From: Pseudoalteromonas luteoviolacea
GTDB taxonomy: Bacteria > Pseudomonadota > Gammaproteobacteria > Enterobacterales > Alteromonadaceae
Direction of reading: 5' to 3'
Length of the DNA: 64,000 nucleotides
Assembly: GCF_000814765.1 (NCBI RefSeq)
Contig: NZ_JWIC01000007.1
Span: forward strand, 1,218,500 to 1,282,499
Shown: one piece after another, positions 45,336 to 54,097 of the stretch
Layout: each line of letters begins with the position of its first letter
How positions within the stretch are numbered: position 1 is the stretch's first letter
Program-made: the position numbers and the translations under genes
Notes under the pieces: model-generated
What the model was told of the DNA's origin: nothing
The model's database searches: none
Seen by the model: only the letters and a program-made list of their open reading frames with translations

Positions 45336-45482
45336 TGGCGTAGACTTTGCTTATTTTGCCTACAAATCTTGCTGCTCACTGGGCTGTATCAAAGAGAGCA
45401 GACAATACACTGTACAAAAAAGTAAAAGGCTATACTATTTGCACAGATTATTTATTGCCCTTTAACTTAGAGAGCTAGAGCC

Positions 45483-46472
45483 ATGTTGTTTAGACTAATC
45501 CCATTTCTTTTAATGCTGTTTTTAACAGGTTGTGAGGATGAAATCTTATTGAGTAAAGGCACCATCAGTCAACTTGGAGATAAGGGCGTGCTTATCGGCC
45601 ATTTTTCACAAGATGGCAGTAAGTTAGTTACTATAGATAGCACAAATACTCTAACAGTCTGGGATAGCAAATCGATGACCGAGTTGTTTTCGGTTCCGAA
45701 GGATAAAATGCCTGAATTATCTCGGGATGTTGTGTTGTCAAAAGATAATAACATGTTGATTGTTGTCGGTGATAATCAGCTTCAATTTTGGTCTTTGTCA
45801 ACAGAAAAGCTAGTGACTAAAGTGAGCTTTACAGGGGTAAGTGGGTATGCGCATATCACCTCGGTCTCTTTGTCACCTTTTATGGATAAAATAATCGTGG
45901 CCATGTCAGATGGCACGGTTAATATGGCTCATCTGCATACTCAGGTGAATAATCAGTTTGCCCCCCATAGCCGACCAGTCATGCATGTTGAATGGGATGA
46001 TAAAGGGGAGTTGTTTTTAACTGCTGCGCAAGACGGAAAATTAGCACTTTGGCAATTTGGTTCACCAGAGCCAGTCTTTACCAAAGAGTTTAACCACCGA
46101 GTTACGAGCTTAGCGGTGCGAAAAGACTTCTCTGAGTTTTTTGTATCGGATGCGTTAGACAATCAGGTTATTGCATCGCTCATTGATGGAGCAGATAAAA
46201 GTGAACTTAAGTACATGGCGCGTTTTAAGGTATTTCGCAAGGCGTTATTTATTGAGAAAAGCCGTCTATTGGCAACCTCTTCATCTAAATCTCAGCTGAC
46301 AATATGGGATACGCAAAGTGGTAATGAGTTAGGTACATGGCAGATTAATACGGTGAGTTCAGGTGCGACGATTGTTGATATGTATGCACCGACTAAAGAA
46401 AAGCTGGTGACTTTAAGTAGCGATGGATTGTTGGAAGAGTGGGCATTAAATATGTTGGCCAACAGAAAGTGA
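45483..46472 (+). CDS. WD40-like lipoprotein, copy 2
   Basis: A 329-aa paralogue of the previous protein, with lipobox LTGCEDE and the same blade pattern: FSQDGSKLVTIDSTNTLTVW and AAQDGKLALW. Both end with a similar motif (..IVDM..(N/A)..(R/K)EKLVTL(N/S)SDG). Tandem duplication is the likely origin. 54 bp later comes the NERD-domain pair. Confidence 0.75.
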   Translation: MLFRLIPFLLMLFLTGCEDEILLSKGTISQLGDKGVLIGHFSQDGSKLVTIDSTNTLTVWDSKSMTELFSVPKDKMPELSRDVVLSKDNNMLIVVGDNQLQFWSLSTEKLVTKVSFTGVSGYAHITSVSLSPFMDKIIVAMSDGTVNMAHLHTQVNNQFAPHSRPVMHVEWDDKGELFLTAAQDGKLALWQFGSPEPVFTKEFNHRVTSLAVRKDFSEFFVSDALDNQVIASLIDGADKSELKYMARFKVFRKALFIEKSRLLATSSSKSQLTIWDTQSGNELGTWQINTVSSGATIVDMYAPTKEKLVTLSSDGLLEEWALNMLANRK

Positions 46473-46526
46473 CTTAAATCTCCCACTGGGTTGACGTTTA
46501 AATTTATGTAATTTAGGTACGGTAAA

Positions 46527-47276
46527 ATGAACAGATGGATTTTGTTTTTACTAATTTATTCTGGTTGTGTGGCGTCAATGTCAACACAGCTTGATGTAAA
46601 TCAGTGTGATAGGTATGCCTCGGAGCTGGTGTTTCTGCAAAACAACAGCAATTTGACAGGCTCAGAGCAAGCTCGTATCACACGATTGCTAGAGCGGGTA
46701 GCGCATTATTGCCAATCGCCTTCAGACATTGAGCGCACATCTGCTGAAATACATGCACGTCAGCCAGTATATGGAATCAGTCAGTTTAAAGACCCCAAGG
46801 TATACCAACAATGGCAGGCCTTTTTTCAAAAGCCCATTATATGTCATCACGGTGAGCAGAACTTTCAAAGTGCGGTTAAATGCGCGGAGCAAGTTGCCAA
46901 ACAAAGGCAAGCTTTTGAAGCCCAGTTGGCCAAAAAGAATCGACAAAATGAACATAATAGGCGAACTCGGATTGTTACGACGACGCCTGTTATGTCTGAA
47001 TCAGTTGCTTCTGTGAATACAATCGATCCAGCTCAATATAAAACTCGTCATTCTCCCTCCTTAGATATTAATCAAGAACCTGAGCACTTTGCACGATTTG
47101 GGTTTTGGCTAAGCATTGTTTTATGCGGTTATGTTTTAATTGAGCTTGGAAAACGCGCTTTTAATCATACCTCCTGTGCGTCATATAAAACCAAAAAAAG
47201 AGGTTTTAGACGTACTTACGATGCGCTTAGCAGCAAACTAGATAAAAAAAGTATATTATTGTTCCACGTAGTATGA
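46527..47276 (+). CDS. N-terminal part of a probable split NERD-domain membrane protein
   Basis: A 249-aa frame: a signal or membrane helix at the N-terminus, a Cys-containing periplasmic-like part (about residues 20-170), a membrane helix (FGFWLSIVLCGYVLIELGK, about residue 195) and a basic tail to YDALSSKLDKK. Read with a -1 shift in the A7 tract at 47244-47250 the tail becomes KKYIIVPRS, and it then runs on into the downstream frame without a stop. This is the pattern of one NERD protein broken by a frameshift. A working two-gene arrangement with an ATGA overlap is the alternative. Confidence 0.6.
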   Translation: MNRWILFLLIYSGCVASMSTQLDVNQCDRYASELVFLQNNSNLTGSEQARITRLLERVAHYCQSPSDIERTSAEIHARQPVYGISQFKDPKVYQQWQAFFQKPIICHHGEQNFQSAVKCAEQVAKQRQAFEAQLAKKNRQNEHNRRTRIVTTTPVMSESVASVNTIDPAQYKTRHSPSLDINQEPEHFARFGFWLSIVLCGYVLIELGKRAFNHTSCASYKTKKRGFRRTYDALSSKLDKKSILLFHVV

Positions 47277-47698
47277 GCCCGCTCTTGCAAGAATTAGATA
47301 TTGATGGGGTGGTACTGTCACCGTTTGGCATTTTTACATGTGTGTGCATACATCATGAAGGGGACATTGAGGCCAATATAAGTGGTGAAATGTGGCACGC
47401 AAGCAAAGAGGGGAGTTCACAGTTTTTCTTAAATCCATTGAATGCATCAAAAATACGTGCAAGTAAACTTGCCGATTGCATTGGTGCGAGCTGCGGCGTA
47501 AGGGACATTGTGACATTTAATAATGGTGTGCGCTTTTATCCTGGACGGCCCGCAAATTGTTTTGATAATTCGCAGGTCCCCATTGAAGTCATGCGTTACA
47601 CACAATGCATATTCAGTCACGAACAACTGCGTTACTTCGAGCAAGGTTTGTACGCTGCAAGCCATGGGCTGAACCAATCACGACAAACAGCAAGTTAG
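47273..47698 (+). CDS. C-terminal NERD-like domain, catalytic residues missing
   Basis: A 141-aa frame opening MSPLLQELDIDGVVLSPFGI, which matches the NERD nuclease start (tqIDHvVvSPyGIFVIEtKn). The Asp-containing ID is kept, but the usual E-x-K is replaced by FTCVCIHHEGD, so nuclease activity looks lost. Several cysteines are present. It shares an ATGA with the upstream frame, and no independent ribosome site was seen. Together with that frame it would make one protein of about 390 residues. Confidence 0.6.
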   Translation: MSPLLQELDIDGVVLSPFGIFTCVCIHHEGDIEANISGEMWHASKEGSSQFFLNPLNASKIRASKLADCIGASCGVRDIVTFNNGVRFYPGRPANCFDNSQVPIEVMRYTQCIFSHEQLRYFEQGLYAASHGLNQSRQTAS

Positions 47699-47845
47699 AT
47701 CATGCTTTTAGATGAAAAAAATAGTCTATTTATTTGCTAAATATTGTGATTTTTGATGCGTCTGAAATGAAATAGAGTTACAATTATCGTCCTTTATCAT
47801 AAGGCACCCTCTAATTTATAGTTACAAAGGTTTCTCAAGTTTCGA

Positions 47846-48736
47846 ATGACCGATCTTACAACTCATGAGGCTTCTCGGAAGCGCCTACTTATTGCGCTTG
47901 CATTAACTTGCACGTTTATGGTTATCCAGGTTATTGGTGCATACTTTGCCAATTCCTTAGCCGTGCTGGCTGACGCCGGGCACTTATTTGTACATAACAG
48001 TTCTTTGCTTATCGCATTGATAGCATCAAGCATTGCTGTAAAACTGGCAAAAAACTTTAACGAAGGCTACAAAAAAGCAGAATACACTGGTGGACTCATT
48101 AACGGCGTATTATATGTCTCTATCGCTGTTATTATTCTATTAGAAGCGACGGAGCGCATTGAATTGCACTCTCAAGGTCACATTCATGAAGTGAATACAT
48201 TTGTAATGTCTACCATTGCTGGTGTTGGATTTTTATTTCATGGGGTAGCTGCTTGGGTGTTATACAAAGGCCGTAAAGACAGCATCAATGTGTATGCCGT
48301 ATTTTTACATTCCTTCTTTGATTTATTATCCACAATTTCTACCTTTATCGCAGGTATTCTCATTCATTTAACTGGCTGGAATATTATTGACGTTCTTTCA
48401 AGTATGTTAATTTCGAGTTTTGTGTTATTCACGGGTTTTAAAGTGATTAAATCTTGCTTGACCGGGCTACTAAGCAAAGATAGCGCGTTACCTAATGTGA
48501 ATAAGCTTGAGCAGGCGATTGTGGATACAGAGCATGTTGAAAGCGTGCACAATGTGACGGTATCTAACACAGACGATGAATTAATTGTCGGTGCGCATAT
48601 TGTATTAAAGCACCATTGTACTATTGAAATGCATGATGATGCATGTCGTTATCAAGTTGAAGCCCGCTTAAAACAGCTATTTTCAGTAGAAAAGTGTGTG
48701 CTTCAAATAGAAAGTCACGATTGTCCCCACCATTAA
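47846..48736 (+). CDS. Cation diffusion facilitator (zinc/divalent metal exporter)
   Basis: A 296-aa CDF transporter with six membrane helices and a cytoplasmic C-terminal domain. The fifth-helix site HSFFD keeps the usual HxxxD. The second-helix site is ADAGHLFVH, HxxxH instead of the usual HxxxD, so the metal site has one extra histidine and may alter selectivity. His clusters are in the helix 4-5 loop (ELHSQGHIHE) and at the C-terminus (HDCPHH). It is a single gene downstream of the NERD pair. Confidence 0.88.
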   Translation: MTDLTTHEASRKRLLIALALTCTFMVIQVIGAYFANSLAVLADAGHLFVHNSSLLIALIASSIAVKLAKNFNEGYKKAEYTGGLINGVLYVSIAVIILLEATERIELHSQGHIHEVNTFVMSTIAGVGFLFHGVAAWVLYKGRKDSINVYAVFLHSFFDLLSTISTFIAGILIHLTGWNIIDVLSSMLISSFVLFTGFKVIKSCLTGLLSKDSALPNVNKLEQAIVDTEHVESVHNVTVSNTDDELIVGAHIVLKHHCTIEMHDDACRYQVEARLKQLFSVEKCVLQIESHDCPHH

Positions 48737-48794
48737 ACTTGGCAAATAACCAGCTTTCCTTTATTTTTTAATAGAATATAAAGAGGAGCTGGTA

Positions 48795-51572
48795 TTGCTG
48801 AATCAATTCGTTAAGTTACCCAAGGTAATTATTGCACTTTTTTTAGGAGTGGTTGGCGGGATCGCAAACCTACTGCCTATCTGGTTTTTAGATAGCTCCG
48901 AGTTTTTGTTTGGGCAGCTGTTTGTCATTTTGTGCTTACTTGCTTTAGGCTGGCGTTATGCAATCATTGCGGTGGGCATTGGCGCACTGTTCCTGTTATA
49001 CCGATGGGGGCATTGCTGGGCTTCTCTTGTATTTTTATTCGAAATAGCGTGGCTGCAAATCTTTTGTATTCGTGCCAACAAACCGCTGTTTATTAGAGGG
49101 CTTGGTTACTGGGTGCTCTTTGGTGTGCCCATTTTATTTATTGTCGGTAAGTTTGTGCTTGGATTGACTTTACTGGTTATTTTCACCGCACTTGCCAAGT
49201 ACCTGATTAATGCGGCGGTTTACCTTGCAATTGTCGACTTGATATCACTTTTTTTGTTCAAACGTGTTTGGCAAGCAAAAGCTTTGTATCAAATTCTCAA
49301 CTACATGATCAGTCAATTGATTATATTGGTGGTACTGATCACGACGATAGTGCTTACAAATAGCCATTACAAGCGAATTGAGTACGAAGTCACCGCTCAA
49401 CTGCAAGACGCATCTGGCAGTGCATTAAAACAAATAGATGATTACCTCGAAAGCTATCGTAGAGCCATTATGGTGGCTGCGCAGGATATTCAATCAGGCG
49501 TTGAAAAACAGCAGGTAATTAGACGGCTGGTAGAGACTTACCCTAACTTTCGAACAGCGATTGTGGCTGATCACAGCGCGATGGTCACACACTTTTATCC
49601 TAAAGCCTTGAAAGTGAGTTTAGTGGGTGAAGTGCCTTCGGTGGCTGATCGTGAATACTTTCTTCAAGCACCTTACTATCCTAACGGTTACGTGTCTGGA
49701 ATATTTCAAGGTAGAGGGTTTGGTAATGATCCAGTGGTGGCGGTATCTGCTCCGCTATACGAAGAAGGGGAGTTCCAAGGCATTGTCGAGAGCTCACTCT
49801 ACTTTGAGTCTTTTGAACAATTTATTCCTAGGGTGCTGGCGCAAAAAGGGCACTTACTGATTGTTGATCATGAAAATAACATCGTTTATAGCTCTTTAAA
49901 ATCTGATTTCAATATTTTAGATAACATTGCAGATAAGCAATTAGATGAACTCACAGAGACAACCGATCAAATCTATATCAGTAACAATCGAGATGTGTAC
50001 TATAAGCAAAGTATGCAATCAGACATATTTCAGTGGCGTGTAATTAGCTTAATAGAGCGAAAACACGTTAACTTGGCGGTCGCTTCAGCGTGGATCCAGT
50101 CATTTATTTTGGCTTTGTTTATCATTGCTATCAGCAGCTTTTTGGTGAATAGAATGACGCGTGTTTTCACTAAACCCATTGTGGATTTAAGTCATAGTAT
50201 AAACTCCTTTGACCCCAGCAAAAAACTGTCTGACGTCAATAATACGACAGATGGCAGTTGCTTAGAGGTGATTATTTTACAGCAGCAGTTTTCACAGTTG
50301 GCGTTTAAACTCTCGATGAGTTTCACTAAGTTAAATACAGCGAATGAAGAAAATGCACAGCTTAATCGTAAGCTACAAGATTTTAATAAAACGCTCGAGT
50401 TGGAAGTGCGGCAAAAAACCGAGGAATTGATCACTGCACTTGAAAGTGCCAATCGCGCAAGCTCCGCAAAAAGTCAATTTTTGGCTAATATGAGCCATGA
50501 GATAAGGACACCGCTCAATGGCATTATTGGAATGTCCGAAGCGCTGATCCAGTCTGAGCAAGACGTTAAAGCAAAAGAGCAGTTAGATATTATTTATCAG
50601 TCAGCCCATAAACTGTTACTCATTCTAAATGACATTTTGGATTACTCGAAAATTGAAGCCGGGGCTTTGCATCTATCTCAACAAGACACTGATATTAAGA
50701 AGTTTGTCAGGGATATCTCTACATCATTTGAACAGTCAATCAAAAAGTCAAATGTCGAGTTTACCTATGTACTATCAGACACCGTCCCTGAAGTACTTAT
50801 CATTGATGACTTACGTGTCGGACAGGTGATTAATAATCTATTGAGTAATGCAGGTAAGTTTACTGAAGAGGGCTTTATTCGTTTTGAAGTGAGCTATCAC
50901 AATGAGCGGCTTACTTGCAGCATCAAAGATACTGGTGTGGGCATTTCAGAGGCAGCGCAAAAAGATTTGTTTGACGAATTTACACAAGCGGATTTGTCTA
51001 CAACACGCAAATATGGTGGCACAGGACTTGGTTTGACAATTTGCAAGCGCTTGGTCTCACTGATGGAAGGAGAGCTGACGTTTACCTCTCAAGAGCATCA
51101 GGGCAGTGAGTTTTCAGTCGTGATCCCTGCAAAACGAGGCGGGCGAATAGAACGGTCTGTTCAAGACAGCGTTGGTATTCCAAACTTAGACGGTGTGCGC
51201 TTATTATTGGTTGAAGATAATCCAATAAACCAGATAGTTGCAATGCAAATGCTGGCAAAAACGGGAGGGGAAATCGTCAAGGCGCAGGACGGCATAGAGG
51301 CGCTAGATGCTCTAAGCGTTCAAAAATATGATGTGGTACTTATGGACTGTCAAATGCCGAATATGGATGGGTTTGAGTGCACACGCGCCATACGCTCTCA
51401 GCCTGATGAATACGGCACGCCATATATTATCGCGATCACTGCTAACGCGTTCAGTGAAGATAGGGCAAAGTGCCTGCAAGTCGGCATGGATGACTTTGTT
51501 GCGAAGCCTATTGAGTCATCGGAGCTCTATCAATGTTTGATTAAGTGGCAAGTACAACACTTGCAGAAATAG
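48795..51572 (+). CDS. Hybrid histidine kinase with membrane and CACHE-like sensor
   Basis: A 925-aa kinase that starts at TTG after AGAGGAG. Residues about 1-170 contain about six membrane helices; a CACHE-like extracytoplasmic domain (about 205-420, AVSAPLYEEGEFQGIVESSL) and another membrane helix follow. The HisKA motif FLANMSHEIRTPLNGIIGM (His near 570) is followed by an HATPase domain with NNLLSNAGKFT and GGTGLGLTICKR. A receiver domain is C-terminal with LLLVEDNPINQIV and VLMDCQMPNMDG (Asp near 852). Input ligand unknown. Confidence 0.9.
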   Translation: MLNQFVKLPKVIIALFLGVVGGIANLLPIWFLDSSEFLFGQLFVILCLLALGWRYAIIAVGIGALFLLYRWGHCWASLVFLFEIAWLQIFCIRANKPLFIRGLGYWVLFGVPILFIVGKFVLGLTLLVIFTALAKYLINAAVYLAIVDLISLFLFKRVWQAKALYQILNYMISQLIILVVLITTIVLTNSHYKRIEYEVTAQLQDASGSALKQIDDYLESYRRAIMVAAQDIQSGVEKQQVIRRLVETYPNFRTAIVADHSAMVTHFYPKALKVSLVGEVPSVADREYFLQAPYYPNGYVSGIFQGRGFGNDPVVAVSAPLYEEGEFQGIVESSLYFESFEQFIPRVLAQKGHLLIVDHENNIVYSSLKSDFNILDNIADKQLDELTETTDQIYISNNRDVYYKQSMQSDIFQWRVISLIERKHVNLAVASAWIQSFILALFIIAISSFLVNRMTRVFTKPIVDLSHSINSFDPSKKLSDVNNTTDGSCLEVIILQQQFSQLAFKLSMSFTKLNTANEENAQLNRKLQDFNKTLELEVRQKTEELITALESANRASSAKSQFLANMSHEIRTPLNGIIGMSEALIQSEQDVKAKEQLDIIYQSAHKLLLILNDILDYSKIEAGALHLSQQDTDIKKFVRDISTSFEQSIKKSNVEFTYVLSDTVPEVLIIDDLRVGQVINNLLSNAGKFTEEGFIRFEVSYHNERLTCSIKDTGVGISEAAQKDLFDEFTQADLSTTRKYGGTGLGLTICKRLVSLMEGELTFTSQEHQGSEFSVVIPAKRGGRIERSVQDSVGIPNLDGVRLLLVEDNPINQIVAMQMLAKTGGEIVKAQDGIEALDALSVQKYDVVLMDCQMPNMDGFECTRAIRSQPDEYGTPYIIAITANAFSEDRAKCLQVGMDDFVAKPIESSELYQCLIKWQVQHLQK

Positions 51573-52057
51573 CTAGACTCTTAATTTTTATCGTTTTCAG
51601 AGTTCTGTTTTTTACATTTGGTTAATTCATTATTTGTTTCAAAGCTTGAAATTTCTGTTTTTGGGAAGGAAATCAAAGGCTGTAATAATGAGGGCGTGTC
51701 AGTGATAAGTAGCAGGCATGTATATTTTATGTCGCTCATACAAGTCAGTGAAATAGTATCATCATTTCGCTTTCAATCTGTCCAACACATTACTTCGATG
51801 CACATGAAACAGTCTTGATCTTTTTCAGAATTAAATAAACATGTGGATTTGAACCCAGTAAATAGATAAAAATTAGGCTAGGCGCCATAGGTTGATTGAA
51901 ATTTGCACTGTCATTTTACAGCTGAAGGCTTGAACCATTATAAAAAGTGAAATAAAACTCTTTATTGATCAATGCTATTAGTAACTATTCTCATTTTTAT
52001 GCGTAAGTGAGTTGATAACTATTTTTGTTTAGATTAAACTTAGCCTCAGTTGATGTA
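51573..52057. other. Intergenic stretch before bfd
   Basis: About 485 bases without a convincing gene. A possible second Fur-like half (ACTATTCTCATTTTTAT) lies at about 51978-51995. Confidence 0.5.
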
Positions 52058-52076
52058 ATTGAGATTGGTTTTCATT
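52058..52076 (+). promoter_or_regulatory. Fur-like box directly before bfd
   Basis: ATTGAGATTGGTTTTCATT agrees with the Vibrio-type Fur consensus AATGANAATNATTNTCATT at about 13 of 16 positions. It ends one base before the bfd ATG and would cover the ribosome-binding region, where no clear Shine-Dalgarno is visible. Confidence 0.5.
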
Positions 52077-52077
52077 C

Positions 52078-52272
52078 ATGTATATTTGTATCTGCCACGG
52101 AATAACAGACAAAAAAATAGCGCAGACGATAGATGACGGTGCTCGTTCTATGAGAGATCTTAGCAAAGAGCTAGGTGTTGGCACCCAATGCGGTAAATGT
52201 TGTAACTGTACTAAAAAGATATTGAATGAAAAGCTGATTGATATTGTTGATGTGACTGAACAAGTTGCATAA
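52078..52272 (+). CDS. bfd: Bacterioferritin-associated ferredoxin
   Basis: A 64-aa [2Fe-2S] protein. The four cluster cysteines are at positions 4, 6, 38 and 41 (MYICICHGI and GTQCGKCCNC), as in E. coli Bfd. It donates electrons to bacterioferritin to release stored iron. It faces the two bacterioferritin genes tail to tail. A Fur-like box precedes it. Confidence 0.93.
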   Translation: MYICICHGITDKKIAQTIDDGARSMRDLSKELGVGTQCGKCCNCTKKILNEKLIDIVDVTEQVA

Positions 52273-52286
52273 AGAATTGAATAACG

Positions 52287-52315
52287 AAAAAGGCGCTGAA
52301 TTAAGCGCCTTTTTT
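52287..52315 (+). terminator. Terminator between bfd and bacterioferritin
   Basis: AGGCGCT pairs with AGCGCCT around a GAATTA loop; TTTTTTAAT follows on the plus strand and A-rich sequence precedes, so it can serve both directions. Confidence 0.85.
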
Positions 52316-52327
52316 AATGGGAGTAAC

Positions 52328-52792
52328 TTACATTTGTGATTGTAAGTAGTTTTCTTTCCCCATTGTTTTTAGTAACTGTTGCTGAGTTTCAAGCCAGTCT
52401 ATTTGCTCTTCTTGCTCGCTTTGGATGTTGTCTAAAGCTTCACGGCTGATATAGTCTTGCTTTTCTTCACACAAAGCGATAGCAGCTTGCAAATCTTTTA
52501 AAGAGACTTCTTCAAAAGCATGGTTGGCAGCAATCATTTCAGGTACGTTCTCACCAATGTTTAAACGACCTAGGTCTTGTAGGTTAGGTAGGCCTTCCAA
52601 AAATAAAATACGCTCGATAAGTCTGTCCGCATTTTTCATTTTTTGGATCGACACTTTATAGTCTGCTTTATCCAGCTTCATAAAGCCGAAGTCTTTAAAC
52701 ATGCGAGCATGTAAAAAATACTGATTGATACCTACAAGTTCGTTTGCTAGAACTTTATTGAGTGCGATAATAACTTCTCTATTACCTTTCAT
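52328..52792 (-). CDS. Bacterioferritin, haem-binding subunit type
   Basis: A 154-aa bacterioferritin. It keeps the haem-ligand Met (SIQKMKNADRLIE, Met52 of E. coli Bfr), but the ferroxidase ligands Glu51, His54 and His130 are Lys, Asn and Gln here (QKMKNAD; SEQEEQIDWLE). Glu18 (ANELVGINQYF), Glu94 and Glu127 remain. It should bind haem and lack a working diiron site. It follows the other subunit by 12 bases, in one operon. Confidence 0.9.
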   Translation of the reverse strand: MKGNREVIIALNKVLANELVGINQYFLHARMFKDFGFMKLDKADYKVSIQKMKNADRLIERILFLEGLPNLQDLGRLNIGENVPEMIAANHAFEEVSLKDLQAAIALCEEKQDYISREALDNIQSEQEEQIDWLETQQQLLKTMGKENYLQSQM

Positions 52793-52804
52793 GTATTAGC
52801 CTTC

Positions 52805-53275
52805 CTATGCAAGTTGCGATTGTAGGTAGTTTTGAATACCGATCTTATCAATTAGACCAATTTGTTGCTCTAACCAATATACGTGGTCTTCTTCTGTGTC
52901 AAAAAGTAGCTTTTCTAGTACAGCGCGTGATTGGTAATCTTGCTCTTCTTCACATGCTTTGATTGCATCTTTAACGCATGCGACTACTTCAAGTTCAAGT
53001 GTTAGGTCGTTTTCCATCATCGATTTGACGTCTTGACCAATTAATAAGTCGCGACGCTTGGTCATATTTGGTACGCCCTCTAGGAATAGAATGCGTTTAA
53101 TTAGCCAATCTGCATGCGTTGTTTCTTCTTCCATCTCATGATTCAAGCGCTCATATAATTTATCAAGACCCATGTCTTCGTACATACGAGAGTGGATGAA
53201 ATACTGGTCAATTGCAGCAAGTTCATTTGCCAGTAGTGCATTAAATGCATCGATGATTTTTTGTTTACCCTTCAT
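52805..53275 (-). CDS. Bacterioferritin, ferroxidase subunit type
   Basis: A 156-aa bacterioferritin. All ferroxidase ligands are present: Glu18 (NELAAIDQYF), Glu51 and His54 (MEEETTHADWLI), Glu94 (LTLELEVVACV), and Glu127 with His130 (DTEEDHVYWLE). The haem Met52 is replaced by Thr. The ATG at 53275 is chosen because GAGGAAC lies 6 bases upstream and the family starts MKG. It is the mirror image of the next gene, so the two subunits may co-assemble. A Fur-like box lies about 90 bp upstream. Confidence 0.9.
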   Translation of the reverse strand: MKGKQKIIDAFNALLANELAAIDQYFIHSRMYEDMGLDKLYERLNHEMEEETTHADWLIKRILFLEGVPNMTKRRDLLIGQDVKSMMENDLTLELEVVACVKDAIKACEEEQDYQSRAVLEKLLFDTEEDHVYWLEQQIGLIDKIGIQNYLQSQLA

Positions 53276-53365
53276 AGGATGTTCCTCAAACTCTGACTTT
53301 AGGGGGTATTCTATATATGAGAACTTATTTGTCAATAAAAACCCTTTAAAATCATAGGTTTAACA

Positions 53366-53384
53366 ATTGATTCTTATTCTCATT
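53366..53384 (-). promoter_or_regulatory. Fur-like box of the bacterioferritin operon
   Basis: On the minus strand AATGAGAATAAGAATCAAT agrees with the Fur consensus at about 13 of 16 positions. It lies 91-109 bases upstream of the first bacterioferritin start and could also act on the divergent sodA operon. Confidence 0.55.
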
Positions 53385-53492
53385 ATCGTTGTCTTTTATG
53401 CTTTTAACTGAGGTTGTTATTTAAGCAGTATCTATGTTTGGGTTTGATATGGATGGTATTAGATAAAATAACCACTCGTAAATTATGGTAAT

Positions 53493-53517
53493 AATGCAAA
53501 TAAAAACAATTTGCATT
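53493..53517. promoter_or_regulatory. Inverted repeat upstream of the sodA operon
   Basis: AATGCAAAT (53493-53501) and ATTTGCATT (53509-53517) form a perfect 9-bp inverted repeat with a 7-base spacer. It lies about 60 bases upstream of the DUF2753-like gene. The regulator is unknown; the spacer is longer than in a usual Fur box. Confidence 0.5.
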
Positions 53518-53572
53518 AAGGTGTTGGTTTTGTTTATAGTTGTCTGGTGTAAAGCAACCTAAGGGGAGCGTA

Positions 53573-54079
53573 ATGGCCCTAATTGAGCAACCAGAAACTT
53601 CAGTTGATACTCCATTGGAGTACGCCCTTGCCCCGTGGCAATACGCTATTAAAACTGGTAACGATGCATTCCAGCACGGTCAATTTGATTCGGCCAGAGA
53701 TAAATATCAAAGTGCTTTAAATCTGGCTGGTCATTTACTTGAGCGCTTTTTAAAAAGCGAGGCAAGCGATGAGCAATTAACTGCAATTGAACATTGCTGT
53801 CCTGCACTGGTGGTCGCAGCTCATAATTTAGCTGATTGCTTTTTAGCATTGTCTAAGCCTGAGCGAGCTTGCCAACAGCTGATCGAAGTTCATACGGTGA
53901 TCCTCAACTTAGTAGAAAACGCGTCTATAGAAATCGTTGAAATTGCTTGTCATCACTTACATAAAACGCGGCAGGAGTTAATCAATTTTGCGTCCTGTCA
54001 TCCTCACCTTCCTGAGTTAATTGAACAAGTTAACATAGCAATGGAAGGTGGTTTTAACCGTCCACATATCGTCCATTAA
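53573..54079 (+). CDS. DUF2753-like helical protein, in operon with sodA
   Basis: A 168-aa helical protein with TPR-like features (GNDAFQHGQFDSARDKYQSA) and cysteines (EHCCPALV, ACHHLHK, SCHPHLPEL). It resembles Vibrio DUF2753 proteins from memory, at moderate certainty. The ATG at 53573 is chosen because AAGGGGAG lies just upstream, whereas an earlier in-frame start at 53540 has none. It is 18 bp before sodA, so it is probably expressed in the same conditions. The function is unknown. Confidence 0.7.
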   Translation: MALIEQPETSVDTPLEYALAPWQYAIKTGNDAFQHGQFDSARDKYQSALNLAGHLLERFLKSEASDEQLTAIEHCCPALVVAAHNLADCFLALSKPERACQQLIEVHTVILNLVENASIEIVEIACHHLHKTRQELINFASCHPHLPELIEQVNIAMEGGFNRPHIVH

Positions 54080-54097
54080 AGTAAATGAGGAAAAATC

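Noticed and set aside
51618..51818. A 66-aa frame before bfd
   Set aside because: No ribosome site, no domain and atypical composition; more likely non-coding.
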